Source: Tannerellaceae bacterium
GTDB lineage: Bacteria; Bacteroidota; Bacteroidia; Bacteroidales; Tannerellaceae
DNA length: 14,255 nt
NCBI GenBank assembly: GCA_031267775.1
Contig: JAIRYL010000027.1
Coordinates: 1-14,255 of the forward strand
Direction of reading: 5' to 3'
Shown: piece by piece, positions 6,347-14,142 of the stretch
Numbering within the stretch: the first letter of the stretch is position 1
How the letters are laid out: the number at the start of each line of letters is the position of its first letter
Program-made: the position numbers and the translations under genes
The notes under the pieces: model-generated
Seen by the model: the letters and a program-made list of their open reading frames with translations, nothing else
What the model was told of the DNA's origin: nothing
Database searches by the model: none

Positions 6347-7633
6347 ATGAGTACGCACAACGATTTACATTTCGACACGCTGAGAATACATGCAGGATAT
6401 TCTCCCCGCGAGCACAACAACTCGGTACAAGTTCCTATCTATCAAACGGCTTCGTTCGACGCCGTCAGTCCCGAAAGAGCCGAACGCCTTGGCAGGTACG
6501 AAGAAACGGGCTTCCTTTACAGCCGTCTTTCAAACCCCACGGTAATAGCCCTCGAAGCCCGCGTTGCCGCGTTAGACCATGCTAAAGCGGCTGTAGCGCT
6601 GGCGTCGGGCATGGCGGCGGTATCTTTTGCCATTCTCAACGCCGCCGAAGGAGGAAGGGTGATAGCCGCCGCCCAGATATATGGCGGGACGTTTGACGCT
6701 TACAAAAAACTCTACCCCAACCTGGGCGTGCAGGTAGACGTTGTGCAGGATATAAATAACCTGAGCGAAATAAAAAGCCTCATCCGGCCTGATACGCGGG
6801 CTGTTTTTTTAGAAACGGTTACCAATCCGCTGAGCGTTGTGGCCAATATAGAAGCCATCGCCAGCCTGGCGCATCAAAACGGATTGCCTCTGATTGTAGA
6901 TAATACCCTGGCCACGCCTTATTTACTGAACCCGATAAAATATGGAGCGGATGTGGTTGTTTATTCGGCGACAAAGGCTTTGAGCGGACACGGATCGGCC
7001 ATTGGCGGTATCATTCTTGAATCCGGCGCGTTCAACTGGCTGGGCGGGCGGCATCCTCATTTTGAGAAAGAAGTGTTTACCTTTGCCGGCAGAAACGTGG
7101 TAGAGACCTTTCCCGATTTTCCGTTTACCGCCAGGGTTCGCACGCACTACCTGGCTTTGCTCGGCGCGTCGCTCTCGCCCTTCGACGCCTTTTTGATTTT
7201 ACAGGGAATCGAAACCCTGAGCGAACGGGTAAAGAAGCAAAGCGAATCGGCCGTAACGATTGCCCGATACCTTGCCGCCCATCCCCAGGTAAAATGGGTG
7301 AGCCATCCCGCCACAGGTAAGGCCGATAATAAAGCGCGCGCCGAAAAATACCTGCCGCTTGGATCGGGCGGCGTTTTCTCGTTCGGATACGCAGGAGGCA
7401 AGGACGAAATTTACCGGTTTATCAAGGCGCTGAACCTGTTTTCGTATCATCCCAATATCGGCGACGCCCGCTCGCTAATTATTAACGCCCCCTGCGTTAC
7501 GCACCATGAATTAACCCCCGAAGAATCGGAGCGCGCAGGGATTTATCCCGAAACCATACGCCTCTCCATCGGTCTGGAACATGTTGACGACCTGCTTAAC
7601 GATTTGCGGCAAGCTTTTGAAAACAGTTTATAG
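6347..7633 (+). CDS. metY: O-acetylhomoserine sulfhydrylase (PLP-dependent, Cys/Met metabolism family)
   Basis: The enzyme makes homocysteine from O-acetylhomoserine and sulfide in methionine synthesis, in the cytoplasm. The 428-residue length fits MetY (about 425-430) better than cystathionine beta/gamma-lyases (about 380-400). The N-terminus has DTLRIHAGY and VPIYQTASF, with YSRLSNPT for PLP phosphate contact. The PLP lysine is Lys210 in YSATKALSGHGSAIGG. The insert after it (GAFNW, then a long segment to about residue 255) is typical of MetY. The C-terminus has IRLSIGLEHVDDL. The ATG at 6347 gives the full N-terminus and is preceded only by an A-run, as is usual in Bacteroidota. It is a single-gene unit with its own promoter, long leader and terminator. 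Methionine gamma-lyase is an alternative activity in the same superfamily but fits less well. Confidence 0.9.
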   Translation: MSTHNDLHFDTLRIHAGYSPREHNNSVQVPIYQTASFDAVSPERAERLGRYEETGFLYSRLSNPTVIALEARVAALDHAKAAVALASGMAAVSFAILNAAEGGRVIAAAQIYGGTFDAYKKLYPNLGVQVDVVQDINNLSEIKSLIRPDTRAVFLETVTNPLSVVANIEAIASLAHQNGLPLIVDNTLATPYLLNPIKYGADVVVYSATKALSGHGSAIGGIILESGAFNWLGGRHPHFEKEVFTFAGRNVVETFPDFPFTARVRTHYLALLGASLSPFDAFLILQGIETLSERVKKQSESAVTIARYLAAHPQVKWVSHPATGKADNKARAEKYLPLGSGGVFSFGYAGGKDEIYRFIKALNLFSYHPNIGDARSLIINAPCVTHHELTPEESERAGIYPETIRLSIGLEHVDDLLNDLRQAFENSL

Positions 7634-7675
7634 CGCAACGGGAAACAATCCGTTTCAACGGCGCTGTTTCCGTAT

Positions 7676-7726
7676 AAATGTTGGCAGCCTTGCGCCACGC
7701 GATGCAAGTTTGCCGGCATTTTTTTT
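7676..7726 (+). terminator. Intrinsic terminator of metY
   Basis: AAATGTTGGCA (7676-7686) pairs with TGCCGGCATTT (7711-7721), with two G-U pairs. A 2-nt internal loop follows, then a 5-bp inner stem CTTGC (7689-7693)/GCAAG (7704-7708) and a 10-nt loop. The descending arm merges into eight consecutive T residues (7719-7726). This is a textbook rho-independent terminator 43 nt after the metY stop. A weaker hairpin (AGCGC/GCGCT, 7632-7665) lies before it. Confidence 0.75.
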
Positions 7727-7747
7727 GCTTCCTGTACCTGGCGGGAT

Positions 7748-7778
7748 AATAACTGTCCTGTATGATATGAAAGTTATT
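7748..7778. repeat. Short inverted repeat upstream of paaK
   Basis: AATAACT (7748-7754) and AGTTATT (7772-7778) are perfect inverted copies separated by 17 nt. This is the only symmetry I see in the 265 nt between the metY terminator and paaK. It could be an operator, but it is about 165 nt upstream of the -7 element and may be chance. Apart from this and the -7 element, that stretch shows no gene. Confidence 0.2.
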
Positions 7779-7943
7779 TCACATGGAATTTTAACCAAAA
7801 CGCTTATTCTAACAAAACATGCGCGCATACGGGGGTACGGGCTATGCACGTATTTTCTGGCTGAAGGATGGCGGAAAACGGCGCCTTGGGGAAAAAGAAC
7901 TGTTATTTTGCTATAAAACAAGCCTGAAATATCAAATAAATGA

Positions 7944-7952
7944 TACCTTTGT
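7944..7952 (+). promoter_or_regulatory. -7 element of the paaK operon promoter
   Basis: TACCTTTGT fits TAnnTTTG and lies 39 nt before the paaK start codon, after the metY terminator. No TTTG lies at the right distance upstream; the nearest is 33 nt away (7907-7910). A weak or activator-dependent promoter is possible. Confidence 0.5.
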
Positions 7953-7991
7953 AAACCAATTTAAAGAAATCTACTTACAACAATTCTTAAA

Positions 7992-9296
7992 ATGATGACG
8001 TATTGGCAACAGGATATTGAAACCTTGAATCAGGAAAAACTAAAACAGTTGCAGGTTGAGAAATTAAGGGAAACGATACAATTAGCGGCTAACTCTCCTT
8101 TTTACAGGAAAGTTTTTTCGGAAAATAAGATAACGGCAGATACGATCTGCTCGCTGGACGATTTGCAGAAAATCCCTTTTACCACCAAAAACGACCTCCG
8201 CAACAATTATCCCTACGGAATGGCCGCCATACCGCTTAAAGAATGCGTACGGCTGCACTCTTCAAGCGGTACAACCGGAAATCCTACCGTCGTGCTGCAT
8301 TCAAGGAAAGACCTCGACGAATGGGCTAACCAGGTGGCGCGCTGCATGTATATGGTGGGACTGCGCGATACCGACGTTTTTCAAAATACATCCGGCTACG
8401 GAATGTTTACCGGAGGACTGGGCTTTCAGTATGGGGCGGAAAAACTGGGCGCGCTTACCGTTCCGGCTGCGGCCGGCAATACCAAACGACAGATTAAGTT
8501 TATCCGCGACTTTGGTACTACCTGCCTGCACATCATCCCAAGCTATGCCACCCGCCTGGCAGAGGTGATGTACGAATTGGGTATCGACCCGCGCAAAGAG
8601 ACGCAACTGCATACCATCTGTATCGGAGCCGAACCGCATTCGGAGGAGCAACGCAAACGCATCGAACAACTGCTGGGCGTTAAAGCTTACAACTGCTTTG
8701 GCATGTCGGAAATGAACGGGCCGGGCGTGGCCTTTGAATGTACCGAACAAAATGGCTTGCACATCTGGGAAGATTATGTGATAGCCGAAATTATCGACCG
8801 CGAAACATTGCTGCCCCTGCCGGATGGCGAAACGGGAGAACTGGTTTTAACTACCATCAACCGCCAGGCCATGCCGCTGCTGCGCTACCGTACCCGCGAC
8901 TTGACGCGCATTATACCGGGCGTATGCGCCTGCGGACGAACGCATAAACGCATCGCCCGCTTCCAGGGACGAAGCGACGATATGATTATACTCAAAGGCG
9001 TGAACCTCTTCCCTATCCAAATTGAAACGATCCTGATGCAGTTTCATGAATTAGGCGGCAATTACCTGATTACGCTGGAAACGGTTGGCAATAGCGACGA
9101 AATGCTTATAGAGGTAGAACTCAGCAGCCTCTACACCGATAACTATGGCGTGCTTCAGCGACTTACTAAAGAAATTACCCGGCAATTGCGGGACGAACTG
9201 TTGCTTACGCCAAAAATCAAACTGCTTGCCAAAGGCTCTCTGCCCGTGCAGGAAGGAAAATCTGTTAGAGTAAAAGATTTGAGAAAACTAATATAA
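7992..9296 (+). CDS. paaK: Phenylacetate-CoA ligase family protein
   Basis: This is a cytoplasmic adenylate-forming enzyme of 434 residues, the normal PaaK length. It joins phenylacetate or a related aryl acid to CoA, using ATP and giving AMP and pyrophosphate. Visible motifs are the ATP-phosphate loop SSSGTTGNP (90-98), the adenylate-binding segment YNCFGMSEMNGPG, the hinge region GRSDDMIILKGVNLFP, and the C-terminal catalytic Lys region EGKSVRV near residue 423. Cysteines in CACGRTHKR resemble those of PaaK-type ligases that bind a metal. The ATG at 7992 is immediately followed by a second ATG; either may be used. It heads a close-packed unit with the ACT protein, a small membrane peptide and a symporter. 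In organisms with IorAB the ligase shares the aryl-acetyl-CoA pool, and can run either to activate acids or, with AMP and pyrophosphate, to harvest energy. Exact substrate is unknown. Confidence 0.9.
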   Translation: MMTYWQQDIETLNQEKLKQLQVEKLRETIQLAANSPFYRKVFSENKITADTICSLDDLQKIPFTTKNDLRNNYPYGMAAIPLKECVRLHSSSGTTGNPTVVLHSRKDLDEWANQVARCMYMVGLRDTDVFQNTSGYGMFTGGLGFQYGAEKLGALTVPAAAGNTKRQIKFIRDFGTTCLHIIPSYATRLAEVMYELGIDPRKETQLHTICIGAEPHSEEQRKRIEQLLGVKAYNCFGMSEMNGPGVAFECTEQNGLHIWEDYVIAEIIDRETLLPLPDGETGELVLTTINRQAMPLLRYRTRDLTRIIPGVCACGRTHKRIARFQGRSDDMIILKGVNLFPIQIETILMQFHELGGNYLITLETVGNSDEMLIEVELSSLYTDNYGVLQRLTKEITRQLRDELLLTPKIKLLAKGSLPVQEGKSVRVKDLRKLI

Positions 9297-9306
9297 ACAA
9301 CGTAAA

Positions 9307-9732
9307 ATGACTGTCCACCAGATTTCTATTTTCCTCGAAAACAAATATGGAAAACTAAACGAGATATTAAAGCTATTGGCCGACGGGAATATTCGTATCG
9401 TTGCCGCCACCATAGCCGACACGTCTGAATTTGGCATCATGCGCATGATTGTAAGCGATCCGCAAAAAGCCTGCTCTATACTTAAAGAAAACAATGTAAG
9501 CGCTAACCTTACGGATGTGTTGGCCATCGTAACAGGTTCGTCTGCCGGCAATTTTGCCGAAACCTTGTCGCATTTCACTAAGGCCGGGCTCAGCATAGAA
9601 TACATGTATTGTTTCTCTATAAACGGAAAGGCGATCCTTATACTAAGAACAAACAACCGCGAAGCGGCGCGCGAAGTTATCCGCCGTCAGGGATTGGAAT
9701 ATATTTGCGAAAGCGACCTCATAAAAATTTAA
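9307..9732 (+). CDS. Tandem ACT-domain protein next to paaK
   Basis: This 141-residue protein is made of two ACT domains back to back (about 3-68 and 70-138), with no catalytic domain. The first begins HQISIFLENKYGKLNEI, a classic ACT strand-helix start with the ligand-binding Gly-Lys-Leu turn. The second contains GLSIEYMYCF. ACT domains bind small ligands, usually amino acids, and free-standing ACT proteins of this type are commonly found beside paaK and ior genes. It starts 10 nt after paaK. A role as sensor or allosteric partner of PaaK/IorAB in response to aromatic amino acids is inferred from context, not visible in the sequence. Confidence 0.85.
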   Translation: MTVHQISIFLENKYGKLNEILKLLADGNIRIVAATIADTSEFGIMRMIVSDPQKACSILKENNVSANLTDVLAIVTGSSAGNFAETLSHFTKAGLSIEYMYCFSINGKAILILRTNNREAAREVIRRQGLEYICESDLIKI

Positions 9733-9738
9733 TACAGT

Positions 9739-9879
9739 ATGTTTGGAATATCAGACCCCTTGATTTTAATATGTTACCTGTTATCTTTCGGGTGCGTGGT
9801 TTTTGCCGTATGGTTCGGCATTGCACAATGGAATAAAGATAGCGACGGCGATAAAAACAATAACAATAAACAACTATAA
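9739..9879 (+). CDS. Small symporter accessory-type membrane peptide
   Basis: This is a 46-codon frame with ATG at 9739 and TAA at 9877-9879. It sits 6 nt after the ACT gene and 3 nt before the symporter gene. The peptide starts MFGISDPLILICYLLSFGC, forms one membrane helix (about 8-30), continues AVWFGIAQWNK and ends in a charged, Asn-rich tail. A short N-terminus with an Asp-Pro, one helix, a Trp-Asn pair and a hydrophilic tail is the pattern of small peptides encoded directly before sodium:solute symporters. Tight packing on both sides strongly argues that it is real. The role in assembly or activity of the symporter is inferred from that pattern. Confidence 0.75.
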   Translation: MFGISDPLILICYLLSFGCVVFAVWFGIAQWNKDSDGDKNNNNKQL

Positions 9880-9882
9880 AGC

Positions 9883-11445
9883 ATGAGCACGTTAGCATTG
9901 GGAGTTATCGTTCTTCTCTATATGTTTGCCATAGCCTGGCTGGGATACATTGGTTATAAACAAACAAAAAACGCCGGCGATTATCTGCTGGGCAAAACAA
10001 ACTCCGTCGTCATGGCGCTATCCTATGGCGCTACATTTATCTCGGCGTCTGCAATTGTAGGCTTTGGCGGCGTTTCGGCCGCTTTCGGAATGGGGCTTCA
10101 ATGGCTCTGCCTGCTAAACATGCTGATAGGCGTGGTGGTGGCCTTTATCTTCTTTGGAAGAAGAACGCGGAAACTGGGCGTCAGGCATGGCGCGCGTACT
10201 TTTGCCCAGTTATTAGGATTGCATTACAACTCGCGGACGATACAAGTATTTATAGCCGTCGTTATCTTTATCGGGATGCCTTTGTATGCCGCCGTCGTCA
10301 TGAAAGGCGGCGCCGTATTTATCGCCCAGATATTCCGTATTGATTTAGACCTGGCTCTGCTGGCCTTTACGCTGATTGTGGCAGCTTATGTAATAACCGG
10401 AGGGTTGAAGGCCGTGATGTATACGGATGCTTTACAGGCCGTGATTATGTTTTTATGCATGCTTTTCATGTTATTCTGGTTTTATCATTTTATGGGATTG
10501 GGATTTACGGAAGCCAATCAGGAACTGACAGACATGGCGCATCTCGTTCCGGAACGGTATAAAGCGCTGGGGCATCAGGGGTGGACGGCCATGCCGGTAA
10601 CAGGTTCTCCTCAATGGTATACGCTTGTAACTTCGCTGATATTGGGCGTAGGAATCGGTTGCCTGGCTCAGCCGCAATTAGTCGTCCGGTTTATGACCGT
10701 AGACAGCACAAAGCAACTGAACAGGGGGGTTATGATAGGTTGCCTGTTCATTTTCATAACGGTAGGCTCTATCTATCATATCGGCCCGCTGTCTAACCTG
10801 TTCTTCTTAAAAACAGAGGGGGTTGTAGCATCCGAAATGGTAAGCGATATAGACAAGATCATTCCCTTATTTATCGATAAAGCTATGCCCGGCTGGTTTG
10901 GAGCCGTTTTTATGTTATGTATCCTCTCGGCAAGCATGTCTACGCTAAGCGCTCAGTTCCATACGATGGGAGGAGCGTTCGGGTCGGACGTCTTTCCTCA
11001 ATTAGGACGTAAGAAAAATCCTAATTCTACCATGGGGGTACGTTTCGGGGTATTATGCTCCATTATCGTCAGTTACATTATTTGTTATACCTTGAGCGAC
11101 AGTATTATTGCCAGAGGTACCGCCTTATTCATGGGTATCTGCGCCGCCACATTTTTACCGGCCTATTTTTGTTCGTTATACTGGAAACGGGTTACCCGGC
11201 AAGGCGCTTTGGCCAGCTTGTTTGTCGGCGCATTGGCCAGTTTGTTTGCCATGACTTTCCTCCATAAGGCAGAAGCGGCGCCCATCGGTTTCTGTAAAGC
11301 CATTTGGGGGAAAGATGTATTAATAGAGGTATATCCCTGGTTTGCCATAGACCCGATATTATTTGCGCTTCCCTTGTCTATACTTGCAATCATCCTTGTA
11401 AGTATCAGTACCTGTAAACGTAACGGCAACTGTCCGCCGGATTAA
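9883..11445 (+). CDS. Sodium:solute symporter (SSS family)
   Basis: This inner-membrane Na+-coupled transporter has 520 residues and about 13 predicted helices, the normal size for the family. Diagnostic pieces are the N-terminal GDYLLGKTNS with SYGATFISASAIVGF, GGLKAVMYTDALQAVIM in the middle, and ILSASMSTLSAQFHTMG, whose Ser/Thr cluster corresponds to the Na2 sodium site region. The family moves sugars, amino acids, acetate, phenylacetate and other carboxylates. The nearest functional hint is the operon with an aryl-CoA ligase, which suggests import of an aromatic or short carboxylic acid. It directly follows its small accessory peptide gene (3 nt) and precedes the tannase-family gene (14 nt). 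The substrate is not readable from sequence. Confidence 0.9.
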   Translation: MSTLALGVIVLLYMFAIAWLGYIGYKQTKNAGDYLLGKTNSVVMALSYGATFISASAIVGFGGVSAAFGMGLQWLCLLNMLIGVVVAFIFFGRRTRKLGVRHGARTFAQLLGLHYNSRTIQVFIAVVIFIGMPLYAAVVMKGGAVFIAQIFRIDLDLALLAFTLIVAAYVITGGLKAVMYTDALQAVIMFLCMLFMLFWFYHFMGLGFTEANQELTDMAHLVPERYKALGHQGWTAMPVTGSPQWYTLVTSLILGVGIGCLAQPQLVVRFMTVDSTKQLNRGVMIGCLFIFITVGSIYHIGPLSNLFFLKTEGVVASEMVSDIDKIIPLFIDKAMPGWFGAVFMLCILSASMSTLSAQFHTMGGAFGSDVFPQLGRKKNPNSTMGVRFGVLCSIIVSYIICYTLSDSIIARGTALFMGICAATFLPAYFCSLYWKRVTRQGALASLFVGALASLFAMTFLHKAEAAPIGFCKAIWGKDVLIEVYPWFAIDPILFALPLSILAIILVSISTCKRNGNCPPD

Positions 11446-11459
11446 CGCAACTGCAGGTC

Positions 11460-12986
11460 ATGAAACAAAAAACGCTGATTTCCCTTTTCCTGTTGCCGTT
11501 TTTTATCTGTTTGAAAGCGCAGGAGGCGTCTGCTTGCTGGAGCGACTTAGATATACCGGGCGCGACGCTCCTGTCAATCGACTCTATCCCGGCCGGAGAA
11601 TTGCCGGCTCATGTCCGGGTAGTTCTTATTTCCAGACCTGCCGTCAAATCGCATATTCGCATCGAAGTATGGGCGCCTCTGGAAAAGTGGAATGGCCGTT
11701 TTATAGGAGCCGGAAGCGGAGGCGGCGCCGGATATATCGACTATAATGCTTTGACGGCGGGAGTAAAGAACGGCTTTGCTACGGCCAATACCGATATGGG
11801 TACTTCTCCTCATGTGGATAGTTTGCTGTTTAGTCCTCAAAAATGGGAAGATTTCGGCCATCGTGCAACGCACGAAATGACGTTGGCGGCAAAGGCCGTA
11901 ATCAGGAAACTGTACGGAAGGCCTCCCTCCTATTCCTATTTTGTGGGCTGTTCTACCGGCGGACAACAGGCTTTGATGACCGCCCAGCGTTATCCCGATG
12001 ATTATAACGGTATTTTGGCTGGCGCGCCGGCCAATAACCGGACGCATTTGCATGCTCTTTTTTTGTGGAATTACCTGCAAAGTAATAAAAATCAGGAAAA
12101 TAAATTTACAAGACAGCAAATAGAATCTATCACGAATGCCGTTTTACGGACGAATGCAGGAAAAGACGGCGGGTATCCCGGCGATCATTTTCTAACCGAT
12201 CCACGCATGGCGGAGTTTAATCCGGAAACGCTGGATACCTGTCTTACTTGCGGGCAAATACAATTATTGAAGCTAATCTATTCCGGCCCGGTCAATCCAA
12301 AAACCGGCGAACAGATATACACGTCCATTCCCTTGGGGAGCGAATCGGCAGGTTCAGGACTTTTCGAACAGCAAAACGACCCGATAAAATATCACTTTTA
12401 TCCCTTTCGATGGGCTTTTGGCTCCAGCGGCTTTGATACGTTTGATTTTAACGGCGATCTGGCAAAAGCCGATTCAATATTAGCGCCGATTCTCAACGCC
12501 AACAATCCGGATTTGGAAACGTTCCGGGTTGCCGGCGGTAAACTTCTGATGTACACAGGAACGGCAGACCCGCTTGTCCCTTTCCAGGACGCCGTTCATT
12601 ACTATGAGAGAGTGATAGAAAAACAAGGCGACGAGGAAAAGACTCAGCGTTTCTTCCGTTATTTTCTTGTTCCGGGTATGTTTCATTGCGGCGGAGGACC
12701 CGGTCCCTGCTCATTGGGACAAAACATCTCAAGCCTTTCCGAAGACAGCGATTCCAATTTGTTCGCCGCCCTTGTCAAATGGGTGGAAAAAGGCGTCGCT
12801 CCGCAACAGATTGTCGCTTCGGCATACGACGAAAACGGAAACGTCCGTTTTCGTCGTCCGGTATACCCTTATCCGCTGTTTCCGCATTATATAGAGGGCA
12901 CGAATCCTGATTTGCCGGAAAGTTACCGCGGCGTAGTTCACGAAAGAGGAAAAGTAGCGATTCCTGCCGGAAAATATCTGAAATAA
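11460..12986 (+). CDS. Exported tannase/feruloyl esterase family hydrolase
   Basis: This 508-residue protein has a signal peptide (MKQKTLISLFLL core, likely cut near KAQ, about residue 21), so it is exported. It is an alpha/beta hydrolase of the tannase family, which cleaves esters of gallic, ferulic, caffeic or related aromatic acids. The family hallmark CS-D-HC is complete: Cys164-Ser165 in GCSTGG, Asp370 in GTADPLVPF, and His409-Cys410 in MFHCGGGPG. In Aspergillus FaeB the two cysteines next to Ser and His form a disulfide that holds the catalytic triad together. The spacing here (205 residues Ser to Asp, 39 Asp to His) is close to FaeB. The start is 14 nt after the symporter, so the two are probably co-transcribed. 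Bacterial members also include MHETase-like enzymes, so the exact ester is open. Confidence 0.88.
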   Translation: MKQKTLISLFLLPFFICLKAQEASACWSDLDIPGATLLSIDSIPAGELPAHVRVVLISRPAVKSHIRIEVWAPLEKWNGRFIGAGSGGGAGYIDYNALTAGVKNGFATANTDMGTSPHVDSLLFSPQKWEDFGHRATHEMTLAAKAVIRKLYGRPPSYSYFVGCSTGGQQALMTAQRYPDDYNGILAGAPANNRTHLHALFLWNYLQSNKNQENKFTRQQIESITNAVLRTNAGKDGGYPGDHFLTDPRMAEFNPETLDTCLTCGQIQLLKLIYSGPVNPKTGEQIYTSIPLGSESAGSGLFEQQNDPIKYHFYPFRWAFGSSGFDTFDFNGDLAKADSILAPILNANNPDLETFRVAGGKLLMYTGTADPLVPFQDAVHYYERVIEKQGDEEKTQRFFRYFLVPGMFHCGGGPGPCSLGQNISSLSEDSDSNLFAALVKWVEKGVAPQQIVASAYDENGNVRFRRPVYPYPLFPHYIEGTNPDLPESYRGVVHERGKVAIPAGKYLK

Positions 12987-13034
12987 AGGCATTCCATTAG
13001 CTTTTTTACGTATCGTCCATAACAACTTATATTC

Positions 13035-13865
13035 ATGAAGAACTATCTAACTAATCATTTCGATCCAACCAGGGTTATGGCCGGATTTGACGAATTACCC
13101 CTCTGGTCGGCTCCTTTCGGCTTGAAATTGCTCGACGCCATTAAATACAAACCGAATCTTACAGCGCTGGATATCGGATTTGGCGCTGGATTTCCATTGA
13201 TTGAAATAGCTATGCGATTTGGAAACAGCTCTATTGTTTACGGAATAGATACCTGGAAAGAGGCTGTCGAGAGAGCGAAAGTAAAAATAGACTGCTATGG
13301 CGTCTCCAACATTCAGGTTATGGAAGGCCGGGCGGAATCTATTCCGTTGGCTGATCATTCGGTAGACTTAATCACGAGCAACAACGGTATCAACAATGTG
13401 AAAGATATAGAGAAAGTATTGTCTGAATGTGCCCGGATATTGAAACCCGGCGGACAGTTTATACAAACCATGAATCTGGATCAAAGCATGTTCGAGTTTT
13501 ACGGACAACTGGAGTATGCGCTCAAAGAAATGGATTTGTACAGGGAAATAGAACAAATGTACCAGCATATTGCACACAAACGTCCATCTATCGACAGGAT
13601 AAAGTCATTACTTCATAAACAAGACTTCCTTATTAAAGACATAGAATACAGCCAGTTCAATTACCGGTTTGCGAATGGAACGGCAATGCTCAATCATTAC
13701 CTCGTTCGCCTGGCATTTATGGATTCCTGGCTTGCTTTATTGCCTCCTGATAAAGCCGGCGAAATATTCGGCCTGATCGAGACCCGGCTCAACGAATATG
13801 CCCAGCGCTATGGCGGATTAAAACTGAGTATCCCCTTTGCGTTGATAAATTGCTACCAAAAATAA
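13035..13865 (+). CDS. Class I SAM-dependent methyltransferase, substrate unknown
   Basis: This 276-residue protein has a Rossmann-type methyltransferase fold. Motif I is LDIGFGAGFP (45-54), an acidic residue follows strand 2 in YGIDTWKEAVERA, and motif II/post-I is seen in IPLADHSVDLITSNNGINNV. ILKPGGQFIQ lies after it, as in UbiE/ArsM-like enzymes. The C-terminal third is helical, with no recognised domain. It begins 48 nt after the tannase-family gene, on the same strand, so it may be the last gene of that transcript or have its own start; no TAnnTTTG promoter is seen in the gap. Whether it methylates a small phenolic or has an unrelated job cannot be told. Confidence 0.85.
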   Translation: MKNYLTNHFDPTRVMAGFDELPLWSAPFGLKLLDAIKYKPNLTALDIGFGAGFPLIEIAMRFGNSSIVYGIDTWKEAVERAKVKIDCYGVSNIQVMEGRAESIPLADHSVDLITSNNGINNVKDIEKVLSECARILKPGGQFIQTMNLDQSMFEFYGQLEYALKEMDLYREIEQMYQHIAHKRPSIDRIKSLLHKQDFLIKDIEYSQFNYRFANGTAMLNHYLVRLAFMDSWLALLPPDKAGEIFGLIETRLNEYAQRYGGLKLSIPFALINCYQK

Positions 13866-13871
13866 AAGAGT

Positions 13872-13899
13872 TCGGCCTGATAAAAGAAAACCAGGCCGA
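13872..13899 (+). repeat. Inverted repeat after the methyltransferase gene
   Basis: TCGGCCTG (13872-13879) and CAGGCCGA (13892-13899) form a perfect 8-bp stem with a 12-nt, A-rich loop, starting 7 nt after the methyltransferase stop. No T-run follows. It may mark the transcript end between two convergent genes, but not as a classical intrinsic terminator. Confidence 0.45.
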
Positions 13900-14142
13900 C
13901 CCATCATTGCCTGCCCTAAGAATCCAAGCAAGATACCTGCTACAATAGGCGGATACCGCTGGCAGTGGACACAATATAATGCTGCAATAGCCCATACAGG
14001 ATGGTATATTATGAACCTAAAAGATTGAATAAGAGAATTAAAGTAACAGCGACTTAAACGCTTAATCCTATTAAATAATTAACAACTGTAAGAAAAATTG
14101 ACAATTTGTTGTGTTTGACGGAACAATGTGTGAGAGACCGGT

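Noticed and set aside
7581..7916. 111-residue open frame starting inside metY
   Set aside because: It overlaps the metY C-terminus and crosses the metY intrinsic terminator, so it would not be transcribed as a unit.
11460..11550. Lipoprotein signal on the tannase-family protein
   Set aside because: The Cys in FFICLKAQ is preceded by Ile rather than Gly, Ala or Ser, so it is not a good lipobox; ordinary signal peptidase I cleavage fits better.
12984..13012. Terminator between the tannase-family and methyltransferase genes
   Set aside because: Only a 4-bp AAAG/CTTT stem precedes the six T residues, too weak to support a terminator.
14082..14112. AT-rich hairpin near the right end (ACAAC/GTTGT with AAATTG/CAATTT)
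   Set aside because: The inner arms leave a 1-nt loop and the outer arms need an 8-nt one-sided bulge; likely chance in an AT-rich stretch.
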